Assembly: GCA_023627715.1 (NCBI GenBank)
Contig: JAMAHW010000125.1
Span: forward strand, 1-64,000
From: Periconia sp. R9002
Lineage: Eukaryota > Ascomycota > Dothideomycetes > Pleosporales > Periconiaceae
DNA length: 64,000 bases
Direction: 5' to 3'
In this document: positions 1 through 11,446 of the stretch, one piece after another
How positions within the stretch are numbered: position 1 is the first letter of the stretch
Layout of the letters: every line of letters starts with the position of its first letter
Made by a program: the position numbers and the translations under genes
Notes under the pieces: generated by a model
What the model saw: only the letters and a program-made list of their open reading frames with translations
What the model was told of the DNA's origin: nothing
Databases searched by the model: none

Positions 1-32
1 GGGGGGGGGGCGGTTGGGGGGGTGGGGGGGGG
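1..32. repeat. G-run tract at the window edge
   Basis: The first 32 bases are almost only G, in runs of 7 to 10 broken by single C or TT. On the minus strand this is the proline-rich C-terminal coding end of the zinc-cluster regulator. Four or more G-runs in a row could fold as a G-quadruplex (inference). Confidence 0.7.
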
Positions 33-2767
33 CGGGAGTTGGACGGTTCACGGGGTTGTTGGGGTTGAGGGGGTGCGCTGGTGGTGGAGTGGTGGAGGAT
101 GGCGGCGACTTTGGAGACGGAGTCGGAGCAGCGTTCGATGCAGTAATCTGCTACCTAAATGCGTCACAGTCAGTGGGTTGGTTAATTCTGGTTTTGGATC
201 ATGTTGTGGCGGTTTGATATGAGCGTTAGGGGTTTGAAGGGGTGTTGGTAGGAAAATTGGGTTGGTAGTGCCTGGAGCAAAGTGAACGAGGAAAAGGCAA
301 CAATGAGAAAGCTGAGTAAAGCTAAAGTAAGCCAGGTCGAGTAAGATGAGAATATGGATGCAAATACGAACGGAAGTAAAAGTATAAGTGTAGCTAAACG
401 TGGTGTCACGTAAAGTTCAAGCCCAAAAGGTGGAAGAAGATATAAAAGGCCAAAAAAAGCATGGGGAAGGGAACGAGGTAGGCTAAAAGAATGGAATATC
501 AGTGAAATCGTAAACTTACGTCCCAATCATAGTTATCTCGCGCATGCCTGATATGATCCAGAACGCGTTGGAGCATAGTTATAGAAGCCTGTCGTGCGTC
601 TAGTGGCTCGGTTTCGAGGGTACATCGGAGTGAGACTAGAATTGCAGGGTAAGTTAAGCATATACGACATGCGTCCTACAGACCCGAAAGAATTAAAGAA
701 CAAACAGTAGTTGACTCTGAGAATATAAAGTGAATGACGTGTTTTTGAGAAAACTGTGAGGTCAAAAGACATACCTGTTAAAGCTTGTACGAGTAAATGT
801 GTGACATAGGGAAGCCAGAAGTCCCTAAACTCGCTCTGACCCAATTTCAACACAAACTCCAACACTCCTTTCGCAGCTCTGTGCAATTCTCCCAGCCCGG
901 CCTTCTTCCGCGCAACGTCACCTCCAACAACCGCGGCTCGTAGCGTCACACGACTTACCAGCAGCCGCATGGAGAGAAAACAGAACCAAAGGTTACTGAG
1001 CCCTGGCTTACGGGCTTGAGGCTCCCATGGCGGTAGCTGGTGCTCTAAAACATCGAGACGTACTTTAGAGTTTTGTATTGCATGGTCCGACGTGGAAGCG
1101 TGGGATATGGGGTCAAAGTCGGAGGCAACAGGCTGCACTTCATAGACAAGGGGAAGAATCTCGCCAAGGAGCTCTGTCAGAGCGCACAGGTGAATGAAAT
1201 TCGCCGTGGCATGCTTCTGGGCATCCGTGGGTCCAAATCTACTGCTGAGGGATGTGGAGGGAAGTAAGGTAGCAAGTGTCGGTCGCGGTACATCGTAGAA
1301 TCTCTTCGATATTTGTGGCGGTAGACCATGAGAGATACTAGACCAATGATCGGTTATTAGAACACCCCACCAAATCCGAATTCGAGAGGCCTTTTCCGAG
1401 GAAGTAATCTAATGAAACGTCAGTGATATGAAGAGCGTTTTACAGAAGAGAAATTGATTCCAAAACAAGGAGATTCATCAAATGAGACGGCTCCTGTTCT
1501 CTCTATACTTACATTCCATTTGGAAGGGTCTCGATGCAACCCAAAAGTTTGTGCCAGAGCTACAGTACGGCCACACAAGGTTAGATTCCCTACAATTGAT
1601 ACCTAAGTTGCGAACGTATAATTAGTAGGGCTCAAATGAGAACTGTCCAATAGGAATCTCAAATCATCACATCATTCGATGTCTCTATGCTACTTTGCGT
1701 TGGGATATCACGTACACTTGGCCTTCCGATCTGATCTAGAAGGGCAGACGTAACTGTCGCCATACTTGGGGACAAGAAGTCCTCCAAAACAGCGCTGATA
1801 GCCTATAGACACGTACGTTAGTGAAAACCAAACTTCTTCTTTGGATCTCGTTTTGTTTCCAGTACTTTTCCCAATGAGTAGCTCTGAGGTACTTGATGAC
1901 TGGCAACTATGGAAATTAACTTACCTTGGTGTAGATATAGTGCATGCTAGGTTTAGGATGCATTCTCAATGTCGGAGAAAACGACCAATGTGCCAGCCCT
2001 TGCGCATATACGTTGCATAATAGGGGATTGGGTAGAGAATGACTCGCGTCTTTCTCCAAAAGACGTGAACACGTTTCCTCGTCAATAACGGGAAAGTTGT
2101 AGTGCAAATGGTGAAGGTACAGATCGATAATTTCACGCTTGAACGGACCAACAATCTGGGATATGACTTCCAGTTGCTCACGGCCAGCGCCTAGCTCCGG
2201 TGCAAGGCCCCTCCGAAATCGAGGCACTGTCAAGTAGACTATTGGATTTGAAACATCGCGAAAAACGGTGGAATAAGGTTGCGTTGCTGGTGCTGATGCT
2301 GATGTTGAGTCGGGGCCCGAGTTGCCTATGGGGGCATTTGTGGAATGTGTGGCTTTGGCATCTTGGGAAATATGCCGCTGTACAATATCCACGTCCTCAG
2401 CTACATGAGGGGCTAGGATAATGCTCGCCGAGGGGTGACTGGATGGCTTGTGCAAAAGTGGTGCTGAAGATGGTCGGGCGGGCACGCCCTCTTCTCCATT
2501 ACCATCATCGTGATAATTGCTAGTCCGTCGCCGTTTGCCAGAGGGTTCCGGTTTGGAAGATGAGGACGGATCAATGTACTGGCACTGAAGGCGTTCTTGG
2601 CCGGGTTGGTTTGCTGTCCGACATGCATTACATGGTTCGCCGGGGATATCAATCACACAACGTATCTTTCGTGATCGGCAGCGGATGCATGCTGGGACAC
2701 GGTGGGACCGGTACGGGCGACTCTGGGGCGCATTGTTCGCCATCTGAGTTCGCCGGGCACGAATCAA
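1..2767 (-). CDS. Zn(II)2Cys6 fungal transcription factor, C-terminus off the left edge
   Basis: Nuclear DNA-binding regulator, rebuilt from six exons: 2767-1925, 1802-1716, 1602-1513, 1408-775, 635-520 and 154-1, all closing in frame, giving about 641 residues before the edge. Residues 27-62 hold the binuclear zinc cluster, starting with CIRCRSRKIRC followed by cysteines at 46, 49 and 62. From about residue 210 the protein matches the fungal-specific transcription factor regulatory domain: FPVIDEETCSRLL in exon 1, GRTVALAQTFGLHRDP in exon 3 and NYDWDVADYCIERCSD across exons 5-6. A second Met at residue 9 could be the true start. The visible end is very proline-rich because the other strand is runs of G. 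The family is clear, but target genes cannot be read from the sequence and I do not recognise a named orthologue. The next gene, MED4, is also on the minus strand. Confidence 0.88.
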
Positions 2768-3092
2768 TTGTTGCGGGCATTGATGTTATGTTGTACATTA
2801 GAATTCAGGTTTAACAATTGAAGAAGGATCCTGAGCTATCCCATTAGTTTTAAGACGCTACCTAGGTATAGTCCTAGTTGACTAAGCTATTTGAGCTCTA
2901 GCGGATTCCAACTGGTATTCGTCCAGTGGCCGCCCACCCTACCTCTCTTGTGCCTCCACGGAATGAAACGATCAATTCTATACAAAACCGTAGGCTTGTG
3001 TGCACATGCGCATCCGTCCATTTTACCCGATCCACCCGGTTTGAGATGATCAGAACGGAAGCACCCCCCCAAAAAACTCGACCTGCTCGAAT

Positions 3093-4011
3093 TCAATCGT
3101 CATCGTCATCGAGAAAATCGAATCCTCCAAATGTCTCGGCTGGGGCTCTTGGAGCAGGCGGATGTGCAGACGGATGGGGTCGGTGTGGTTCGACATTGGC
3201 ATGGTGCAGCTGGTCGGCAGCGCGCTGTGCATCAGCGGCAATATTTTCCTTTTCATCCTCTCCCAACTTCGTAAGATCAACCAGCTTCGGGTCCTGTCCC
3301 GTATCTACCAGATACTGTATCTGCATCAGATTACTACCGCGGATTTTTTCGTCGCTGGGCCAGGGAACCCAGGCTGTGTTGCTTTCTTGTAGTTTCTTCA
3401 GCCATTCTGCCTCTTCCACGGTCACGTCGGCCACTGGTTCAGGAGGGACCTCTCCGTTGCTCGGTTGACCGTCACCCGCAGCTGCAACGGCAGCATTGGC
3501 TGGGGTAGCCTGAGCCGACGGAGTGTCGCCTTTTTTCTCTTCAACGGGGACAGCCTGAACAGGCTCACGGTATGTGGGTGGGACGGTATACTGAGAGATG
3601 TTCTTTGCGTAAAGGAGCAACTCGCTAGCAGGCACCGGACGAGAATCGCTGGGAAAGGTAGTTACGGGAGTGTCAAACAGTTCGCGGCGCAAACCGGCGA
3701 GGGTTGCAACTGAGGTTCGCAGCTGGTCTTCGAGAGCGTCGGCACGAGCGCGCAATGTCTGAATCCGACGGTGGTTTGCTTGGTGTTGGGCGACTATGTC
3801 ACCTTTGTTAGTCGCGAATGGAGCAGTAAGAGTAGCTGATAACAGCAGAGAGAGAAGTCGTACGCTGGTCTAGCCCACGGCTAAGAGCATTGTCAGCAGC
3901 AAGAAGCTCGCCGGCAGCCTGTGTGGAGGGGTTGTAAGCGGCAATGGAATCAACGAGAGTTTCCAATGCGGACTGAACGCGGTTGAAGTGCTCCTGCAGC
4001 GTGGCGTCCAT
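3093..4011 (-). CDS. med4: Mediator complex subunit 4
   Basis: Subunit of the Mediator middle module, which links transcription activators to RNA polymerase II in the nucleus. Two exons, 4011-3864 and 3793-3093, separated by a 70-bp intron, encode 282 residues. The N-terminal half is a helical coiled region (ALETLVDSIAAYNPS, then RIQTLRARADALEDQL). It is followed by the family signature, SRPVPASELLLYAKNISQYT then VPPTYREP. The rest is acidic and low-complexity and ends in FDFLDDDDD, as in other fungal MED4 proteins. The gene diverges from NCS-1 across 1.1 kb. The start Met is the only one in frame before the conserved helix. The identification rests on the N-terminal half and the signature block, and I regard it as firm. 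Confidence 0.9.
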
Positions 4012-5096
4012 AGCGCGCGCGATCGGGAGTCGGATCAGGTTTACGTGGGAGCACGAGCTTATGAATGCGCGTTACACGCAGAGACTGTGGTAAGAGGGCA
4101 TGCGTAGAGATGGGTGCATGCGAGGGTGGTCAATGTTGAAGATTGAATGATTTGGAGATGGAGAGTTGACAAGTCACATGACAAGAGGAAAGCTTAGTAA
4201 TAAGGTATTGAAATGCGGAAGCCCGATGCAGTTGGCGCCCTGGCTCTGGCTTTGGTGTATGACGATGGCCATAGAGTGACATGAGAGTAAGCATCCTATC
4301 AAAATGCGCCGCCGCTAGGTTTAGGCAAACAATCTGTACAAAGATGCTATACGAGGAGAATACCTACAATGACAACTTGGCGAAATGTCTAACTCAGTAA
4401 CTAGTAGGTAGGTAACTACCTCGTACGTTTTGGCTATGAAGTGTTTTGGGCCGGCCGTAGATTATGACATTGGTGTATGAACAGCGCGTAGGTGGATTGG
4501 TCGATTCAAGGAACTACTCTCCTCCTCAGAATGTACATTTGTATGTGTAGGTAAGTAGGTACATGTAGGTAGGTGGTTACTGCGCCTCACTGAGCTCGTG
4601 TTTTGTCGTCTTTCGGCTTTTGGCTTCATGACCCCGCTACCACCTATTCTCATCATTCTCTAGTCTATCCGTCTCCGTCCCCGTCCTGCATAAACTTGAC
4701 CCTGCCTGCCCTACCCTACTCATCGTGTCTTGTCTTGTCTTGTCTTGTCTTGTCTCGTCTTGCCCTGCCTTGTCTCGCCCTCTCTACTGCCTTCGGCACC
4801 TCTTCTCTGCTGCTTGCGCCGTCGCCCGCTGCTCGCCCTGTTACATTACATACACCCAACCAACCGCCTGCCGTACATTCATCGCTTCCATTTGCTTGTT
4901 GCCGCCACCCTCGCGACACTCCCCTCCGCAACCCCCCACCATCTCACTCAGCTCCCAGCGCTTCACCCTTCCGCCTCTGCCTACTCGAATCCGCCTCTCC
5001 CATCCGCTGCCTGCCCTCTATATTCGCGCCCTCTAAACCCTCCCTCCAAATCGTCCTTCCCTTTCTACGCCCTCGCGGCCTCAGCTGCTCCCAACC
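4012..5096. promoter_or_regulatory. Divergent promoter region of med4 and ncs1
   Basis: 1.1 kb between two divergent start codons with no supported gene. The half near ncs1 (about 4620-5096) is strongly pyrimidine-rich on the plus strand, as is common in fungal transcription-start regions. Long open frames there are a by-product of that composition. GTAGGTAGGTA-type short repeats occur near 4405 and 4550. I see no site I can name with confidence. Confidence 0.5.
4725..4775 (+). repeat. TCTTG/TCTCG pentanucleotide repeat
   Basis: About ten copies of TCTTG, decaying to TCTCG and CCCTG, lie 330-370 bp upstream of the ncs1 start codon inside the pyrimidine-rich leader. Confidence 0.8.
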
Positions 5097-6295
5097 ATGG
5101 GCAAATCGTAAGTCCCTTCTTTCCTCTTCTGCTGCCTCTCCTGTTCCCTCTCCCCACCCAGAACCCGCGCAGACTCGGGACGACACTTGCCTTTCATCCC
5201 ATCGAGGCCGAGATGGTCCCAGAGCAAACACAGGCACGACCCCTCCATCTTCTTCAGCATGACGTTCCGTCGCAGCCCGCCTCGCCCCGTCCAACGACTG
5301 CGACAACGCGCTCGATCTTCGACCGTCAACACAATTGACAATGCCTGCCGGGGCACATGATCGCGCGCATATGCCGCTAGGCGAACACAAGCTGCCTCTG
5401 CTGGAACGCGTCCATGCCCCGCTCAAGTTTGCGCGCCTGCACCATGCAAAACTGCCCCGCCATGGCGATGCGGCTCTCCTGCACCATCAGTCCGAGCGGA
5501 ACATTGCCTTGACCAATGCCCTCAAGTATTTCAACGATGAGATGGCTTGCCGGGGAACGATACACTCTATTGAATTTGGGCATCAGAAGCTGACTGTGCA
5601 ATATCACAGCCAGAGCAAGCTCTCTCAGCAGGAGCTGGCCGACCTACAGAAGGCTACCCACTTCGATAAGAAGGAGCTACAACAATGGTACAAGGGTGCG
5701 AAGCAGCATGGAACGAGGCTCTTGTGCGACGGCGCTGACACAGCACAGGCTTCCTGAAGGACTGCCCTTCCGGTATGCTCACCAAAGAGGAGTTCCAAAA
5801 GATCTATAAACAGTTCTTCCCCTTCGGCGATCCCTCGTCCTTTGCAGATTATGTCTTCAACGTATTCGACGCAGACAAGTCGGGAACCATCGATTTCAAG
5901 GAATTCATCTGCGCTCTGAGCGTGACGAGCCGAGGAAAGATGGAGGATAAATTGGATTGGGCGTTCCAACTATATGATATCGACGGGGACGGGAAGATCA
6001 GCTATGAGGAAATGCTGGCCATCGTGGAGGCTATATACAAGATGGTAAGACATTGTCCCACCCCATGCTGCACGGCAGGTTTGACTCGTCTCACGTGCTA
6101 ACCATGTAACGTCAGGTTGGATCCATGGTTAAGCTCCCGGAAGACGAGGATACGCCCGAGAAGCGCGTGCGCAAGATCTTCCGAATGATGGACAAGGATG
6201 AAAACGGCAGTCTGGATATGGCCGAGTTCAAGGAAGGCTCCAAGCGCGACGAGACGATTGTGTCTGCTCTCTCGCTCTATGACGGTCTCGTATAA
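5097..6295 (+). CDS. ncs1: Neuronal calcium sensor 1 (frequenin)
   Basis: Myristoylated EF-hand calcium sensor, known in fungi to act with phosphatidylinositol 4-kinase and in calcium tolerance. Exons 5097-5107, 5610-5695, 5749-6044 and 6116-6295 encode 190 residues, the usual family length. The first exon is only 11 nt (MGK plus two bases of Ser), so the N-myristoylation signal MGKSQSKLS is assembled across a 502-bp first intron. The degenerate first EF hand carries the typical CPSG. Three functional calcium loops follow: [24 protein letters not shown] and [12 protein letters not shown]. The C-terminus is SLYDGLV. Near-complete agreement with fungal NCS-1 makes the call secure. The 3' part of intron 1 stays open in frame with exon 2 from position 5335 (see findings). 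Confidence 0.97.
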
Positions 6296-7141
6296 GATGA
6301 ACAAGAAAGTGTCTTTTGACACACAATGTTATTGCTGAACGCGCGTGGTTTCTTGCCGGTGTTTTGGGCGCCTTGCTATCAGCGCATGGGATGGATGGGT
6401 CTCTTTTTGCATACAAGACAACCTGCAAATCTTGGTTGAGTGAGAGGGGGCTAAGGAGAGAATGCGGCCGTGAGCGTGGAAGACTTATTCTCGTTTAATA
6501 AGCCTCACGAAGACACGGGTGGCTGCAGCTGTATATAACGTGACATGGTGTTGAAGCTGACACGACGACGGCCGAAACATGAGAAATCAATGGATCGGGT
6601 AGATCTGAAATCGATAATCAATTGATTGTTCAACGAAAAGATTCCCTGTCCTGGTGTAGTGGTTGGTTGTGCTCGGTAACTATGGGTAGGTAGTAAATTA
6701 ATTTGGTGGAGCCAAATGACTAGCTGCAACAGTAAATAGGTACAGCACCGTCCCGGCGCCCGGACCACCGGTGACGGTTACAGCTCCTGTGTACTCTACG
6801 TTAGGCCAGGTGGACTTGGACTCTGTAACTAACTTTGTTCTCAGTCTCAGCCCTAACGTTATTATTCTTTATTCACCACATCCCCATCTCGCGCCTGCTC
6901 CATCTCCGCTCCATCCAACCAGCCTATTGTGCTCTGGTTCCTCACGCCTAGCGGGCACTTGTGAGCCCCCCGTTCGTCCCCTTGACAGTGGTAGCTTGCT
7001 GGCACCCTTGTTTCTATTTCCGTCATCTTGACCTTCAACATACTGAGCTGACTTTCCGCGCAGCGCCCTCCTCTTCCACCAAACCCTCCTCCGCCTGTAG
7101 ATTCCTCTCTACTGCTACACAGATTCGCCATCTCGCCCGTC
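6296..7141. other. Gap between ncs1 and the TM9 gene
   Basis: Holds the ncs1 3' flank and the upstream region of the TM9 gene; the last 250 bp are pyrimidine-rich. No coding exon or RNA gene is supported here. Confidence 0.5.
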
Positions 7142-9207
7142 ATGCGAGATCTGTCCCTACAATGGCCTGGCGCCGCTCTTGTCGCGCTACTGGCTCTCGC
7201 GCCCGCCCCCAGTACCGCCTTCTACTTCCCCGGTGTCGCGCCTACATCCTACAAGAAAGGCGATCTCGTGCCGCTATACGTAAATCATCTAACGCCCGCC
7301 GACTCTGCAAACGATCCAAAGCTACGCTCTGTCTTCTCCTTCGATTACTACCACCCGCCTTTCCACTTCTGCCAACCCGAAAATGGACCCGAGTACGTGC
7401 GGGAAAGCTTGGGGAGCATATTATTTGGCGACCGCATACAAACCAGCCCTTTTGAATTGAAGATGGCGAAGAATCAGACCTGCAGAGTGCTTTGCACGAC
7501 AGAAAAGTTCCCGCAGCGAGATGCTCTTTTTGTCAACAGCCGCATCTATCAGGATTATGATATGAACTGGCTGATCGACGGACTGCCCGCCGCTCAGCAT
7601 CTATCGGATCCCAGCACTGACACCCAGTTTTACAGTCCTGGTTTCGCTCTCGGACAAGTTGAAGATGAAAATCCAGAGTTCAACAATCACTACGATATTG
7701 TCATCGACTACCACGAAGCCGGTCCCGATAACTTTCGAGTCGTAGGCGTTTTGGTAGAGCCACGGTCGAACCAATACCCCAGCACTCCCAGCGGAGATGA
7801 CTGTGACACGATCGACCGGCCCGTCATTCTGAGTGAAAGTGAGGATAACAATCCTGTCACTTTCACTTATAGCGTGTACTGGCGCCTCAGTCCTACACCC
7901 TTCGCCACGCGGTGGGACAAGTACCTGCACGTCTACGACCCCAAGATTCACTGGTTCTCGCTCATCAACTCGGCTATTATTGTGATATTCCTCATCGGTA
8001 TGGTCAGCACAATCTTGGTACGGACTCTGAAGAAAGATATCGCGAGGTACAACCGGCTGGATCAGCTTGCCTTGGATGATTTTGGCGACGAAGCGGTCGA
8101 GGATGGCGTGCAAGAGGACTCAGGCTGGAAATTGGTACATGGCGATGTGTTTCGACCCCCCAAGAACCCATTGCTCCTAGCTGTGCTTGTAGGCAATGGG
8201 GCCCAGCTCTTCATGATGGTTGGCCTTACCATTGCCTTCGCCTTACTTGGATTTCTCTCGCCCAGCAATCGCGGCGCGTTGGGCACTGTCATCATCGTCT
8301 TCTACACGCTTTTTGGTTTCATTGGAGGCTATGTCTCATCGAGGGTGTACAAATTCTTCCACGGCGAGTCCTGGAAGTTATGCTTCTTCTACACGCCATT
8401 GGCATTGCCCAGCATTGTCTTCTCCGTCTTCTTCCTTCTCAACCTTTTCGTTTGGGGCCGTGGTGCATCTGGAGCCGTACCCTTCACCACGATGCTCATT
8501 CTCGTCATCATCTGGTTCGTCATCAGCATTCCACTCAGCTTTGCAGGCTCCTGGCTCGGCTTCAAACAGCCTGTCATTGAAGCTCCTGTGCGCACCAATC
8601 AAATCCCGCGGCAAATCCCTCCCTCTGGCGGCTACCTACGACCGCTACCGTCGATGGCCCTTTCGGGTATTCTGCCGTTCGGCGCCATCTTCGTCGAGCT
8701 CTACTTCATCTTGAAATCCATCTGGTTTTCCAAGGTGTACTACATGTTTGGGTTCCTGTTTATCTGCTACGGACTCATGATCATGACATCTGCAGCCGTG
8801 ACGGTCCTCATGGTGTATTTCCTGCTATGCGCCGAGAATTACCACTGGCAGTGGCGTAGCTTCTTCACGGCGGGCGCTTCGGCATTCTATGTATTTGCGA
8901 GCGCGCTGCTGTACTGGATCAAGGATGTCAGTTTCCTGAGCTGGACGTCGGGTGTGGTTTACTTGGGATACAGTTTACTTTTGAGTTTGCTATTCTTCGT
9001 TTTGACTGGTGAGTCCTTTTTCCCTAAACCTTTATACCATTCCTTCTACCACTGGATGGGCATGATCTCTCTCTCATACAGTCGGCCCCTTTTTCCACGA
9101 ATTCGAAACAATCATGCTAACCATATCCGTGAACCTTAGGCACAATTGGCTTCTTCGCCAGCGGCTTGTTCGTCATCAAGATTTACCGATCCATCAAGGT
9201 TGATTAA
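7142..9207 (+). CDS. Transmembrane 9 superfamily protein (nonaspanin, EMP70 type)
   Basis: Golgi/endosomal nine-span membrane protein; yeast relatives (TMN/EMP70) affect membrane protein sorting, adhesion and metal handling. Exons 7142-9008 and 9140-9207 encode 644 residues. Residues 1-26 are a signal peptide, followed by FYFPGVAPTSYKKGD, the family's typical mature start. A lumenal domain of about 250 residues with conserved cysteines (FHFCQP, CRVLC) follows. The first transmembrane helix comes after IHWFSLINSAIIVIFLIG, and eight more hydrophobic helices follow. The short last exon gives GTIGFFASGLFVIKIYRS and the tail ending KVD, a KxD/E-type C-terminus known in the family as a COPI-binding Golgi-retention signal. 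Continuing through the intron would lose this tail. Identification is firm; the exact TMN paralogue is not assigned. Confidence 0.95.
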
Positions 9208-9590
9208 AGTAGATAAATTTTTTACTCTTCAAGTTTGATCGTTTTAAAAAAAACTGGGCAGACTTGCTTTTCGTACATACATACACTTTCACCACAATGC
9301 TCTTCATGAAGAAAGAAAAATATCAGTCTGAGACGTGCTTTTCTATTATATCATCCCTGTTCGGGGATATTTTATTCGTGAACTTTGTTTGGCAACTTCA
9401 ATTCGGATATGCGAATTTCTCTTTCACAACGTTGTCGGATGTTGATAGAATACCCTCGATGCTTGGTTTTCTTTTTCTTGGGGGGGTTCAATGATTTTGC
9501 TTCGTTGGAACAGTCGGACTTGAAGAAAGGAAGGGAAGAGGGGGAGAATTTGCTGATGGGGAGACACAACAGTCTCTATCACGAACTACA

Positions 9591-9628
9591 TCTCTCTCTC
9601 TCCCTCCCTCTCTCTCTCTCTCTCTCTC
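9591..9628 (+). repeat. (CT)n microsatellite
   Basis: About 38 bp of CT dinucleotides with two CCCT interruptions, downstream of the TM9 gene. Confidence 0.9.
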
Positions 9629-10492
9629 AGTAGATAGTAAACAAGGACAACGACGACGGCAATGATGATGATGTTCCCTAGGGAGGGGGGACAGAGTATG
9701 TACACTACGTACTTGCTGAGCAGAAAGCGAGCGAGTGTAACAGGGGGAATGGATGGCGGATAGAGGGATGGATGCTTATTCTGTGATCTACGATATCGGT
9801 TGGGAGAAATGTAAATCTATCTGGTTATCTATATAGCATCGAATGTGTATGTGCATTCTGTCAACTCGTTTAACTTGTTCCGTGGGTGGGTGGGTAGGTA
9901 GGGAGAGAGGTAGGGAGGTAGGTTTTGACGGACGAATCGTCGTTGCTAGTCCGTGCGATAAATATGCCCAAGTAACTGTTGTGAGAATGGAATATCTTGA
10001 ACTCCGTCTATCTATCCGTCCGTGAATCCATATGCATAGATAGCTGACGAAGGAGCGTAAGGAGCATGTTGTTCACGGCGGAGAGTATAATCAGCATAGT
10101 GGATGAGGGTGAGGGAGGGGAGAAGAGAAGAAGGAGAGGAGAAGAGAAGGCACCGAAGGAACGGTCGAAACAAAACACCTCCGTTAGCGCTAGGGTTTGG
10201 TTTAGTTAAAGGAAGGTTGATAACTTGATTTTTCAAGGTTGTTCCTGCTTGGGGATCGAGGGGGAAGAAGAGGAAGAAGAAGGTTTTTTTTGTTCTAGAT
10301 GTAATGTCGACTGTTGTATATATATGTATGTATGTATGTAGAGTAAGTGGACGAAGAAGCGGTGGTGGATGGAAGGAGTGATCGGCAAGGAAGGGAGAGA
10401 AGGACCCCTGGGGGAAACTGGGTTATTCTCTGTTGATTACATAGATTGCATGTCGGGATCCATGTAAAAGGCGGGTTTGGTGTGTAAATGTG

Positions 10493-10494
<2 letters not shown>

Positions 10495-10529
<35 letters not shown>
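10495..10529. repeat. (TA)n microsatellite
   Basis: Uninterrupted TA dinucleotide tract of about 35 bp. Its self-complementarity allows cruciform extrusion. Confidence 0.95.
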
Positions 10530-10533
<4 letters not shown>

Positions 10534-10781
10534 TCGGGAGAAGACTATCTAATCCGTACACTTCGAGAAGGAGAAGAAAAGGAAAGGAAAAGGAAATGTG
10601 GATATCAAACGAAGAACAAAAAAACGACGACTACAACGACAAAAACCCGTGAAAATGCTCTCACCTCCCTCCCCTCACCCTCACCCTCTCTATGCTATGT
10701 ATGTGTGCTAGACTGATATCCAAGAAATGTACGGTAAGTACATGGACATGTACATATGTATGCAGGCATTGCACCATGAAT

Positions 10782-10783
<2 letters not shown>

Positions 10784-10814
<31 letters not shown>
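10784..10814. repeat. Second (TA)n microsatellite
   Basis: Uninterrupted AT/TA dinucleotide tract of about 31 bp, 255 bp from the previous one. GTATGTATGTATGTATG repeats lie upstream at about 10326-10343. Confidence 0.95.
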
Positions 10815-10817
<3 letters not shown>

Positions 10818-10999
10818 CGCAGTCACTTATCGAAACAAGTACTCGAAAAGACACATACAGTCATATATGTAGATGCACATAGACACACATACATACATCT
10901 ATACATACCCTACATACACGCATTTGAAGCCCATCCCATCCATCCACCAATCCGCAACCGTTGATCCCTATTTCAATCCCAATCCCAATCCAATCCGTT

Positions 11000-11002
<3 letters not shown>

Positions 11003-11031
<29 letters not shown>
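11003..11031 (+). repeat. (GA)n microsatellite
   Basis: About 28 bp of perfect AG/GA dinucleotides at the start of a purine-rich stretch reaching about 11200, in the 3' flank of the SH3 gene. Confidence 0.95.
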
Positions 11032-11033
<2 letters not shown>

Positions 11034-11446
11034 CAGTGGAAAAGAAAAAAAGAAGGTAGGAGGAGAAAGGAGGACGAAGAGGAAAAGACTGGACAAGCAA
11101 GGGCCCTACACGACAACAAGGGGGAAGAGGAAGAGGGTTGTTGACAAAAGAAAAAGATATCACAAAGATAAAATGGAAAAAAGCGAAAGTCAGAAGAAGA
11201 GTCCACCCGTACCGACGCGGGGGGAATTGCAAGAATGTAATTGTGTCTCCCCCTTCCCTACCTGTCTTTTCCCTAGTCCTTCATCCTACTCTTCATCCAG
11301 AGACAAGGAGAAGATGAAGTAGAGCAGGGAAAGAAAAGGTGGGAAGACCTTGGTTCCCCTATATCCCCTTGAATCAATGAAGCACATACGCTCGCTCATA
11401 CAATCAAGGAAAATATCATGTCAAAATAAATCACAGCAAGCATACA

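Larger units (their letters stand above)
9208..11446. other. Convergent intergenic region rich in microsatellites
   Basis: 2.2 kb between the 3' ends of the TM9 gene and the SH3 gene. It contains CT, TA, GA and GTAT repeats and purine-rich stretches. Frames in it are short or repeat-driven, and no gene is supported. Confidence 0.6.

Noticed and set aside
182..526. 114-codon hydrophobic minus-strand frame
   Set aside because: It covers the intron at 155-519 of the zinc-cluster gene. The splice sites there join exons that match the regulatory domain family.
4603..5338. Three overlapping 100-219 codon plus-strand frames upstream of and within the ncs1 5' end
   Set aside because: They arise from stop-poor pyrimidine-rich sequence (TCTTG repeats, CT-rich leader), overlap each other, and cover exon 1 and intron 1 of ncs1.
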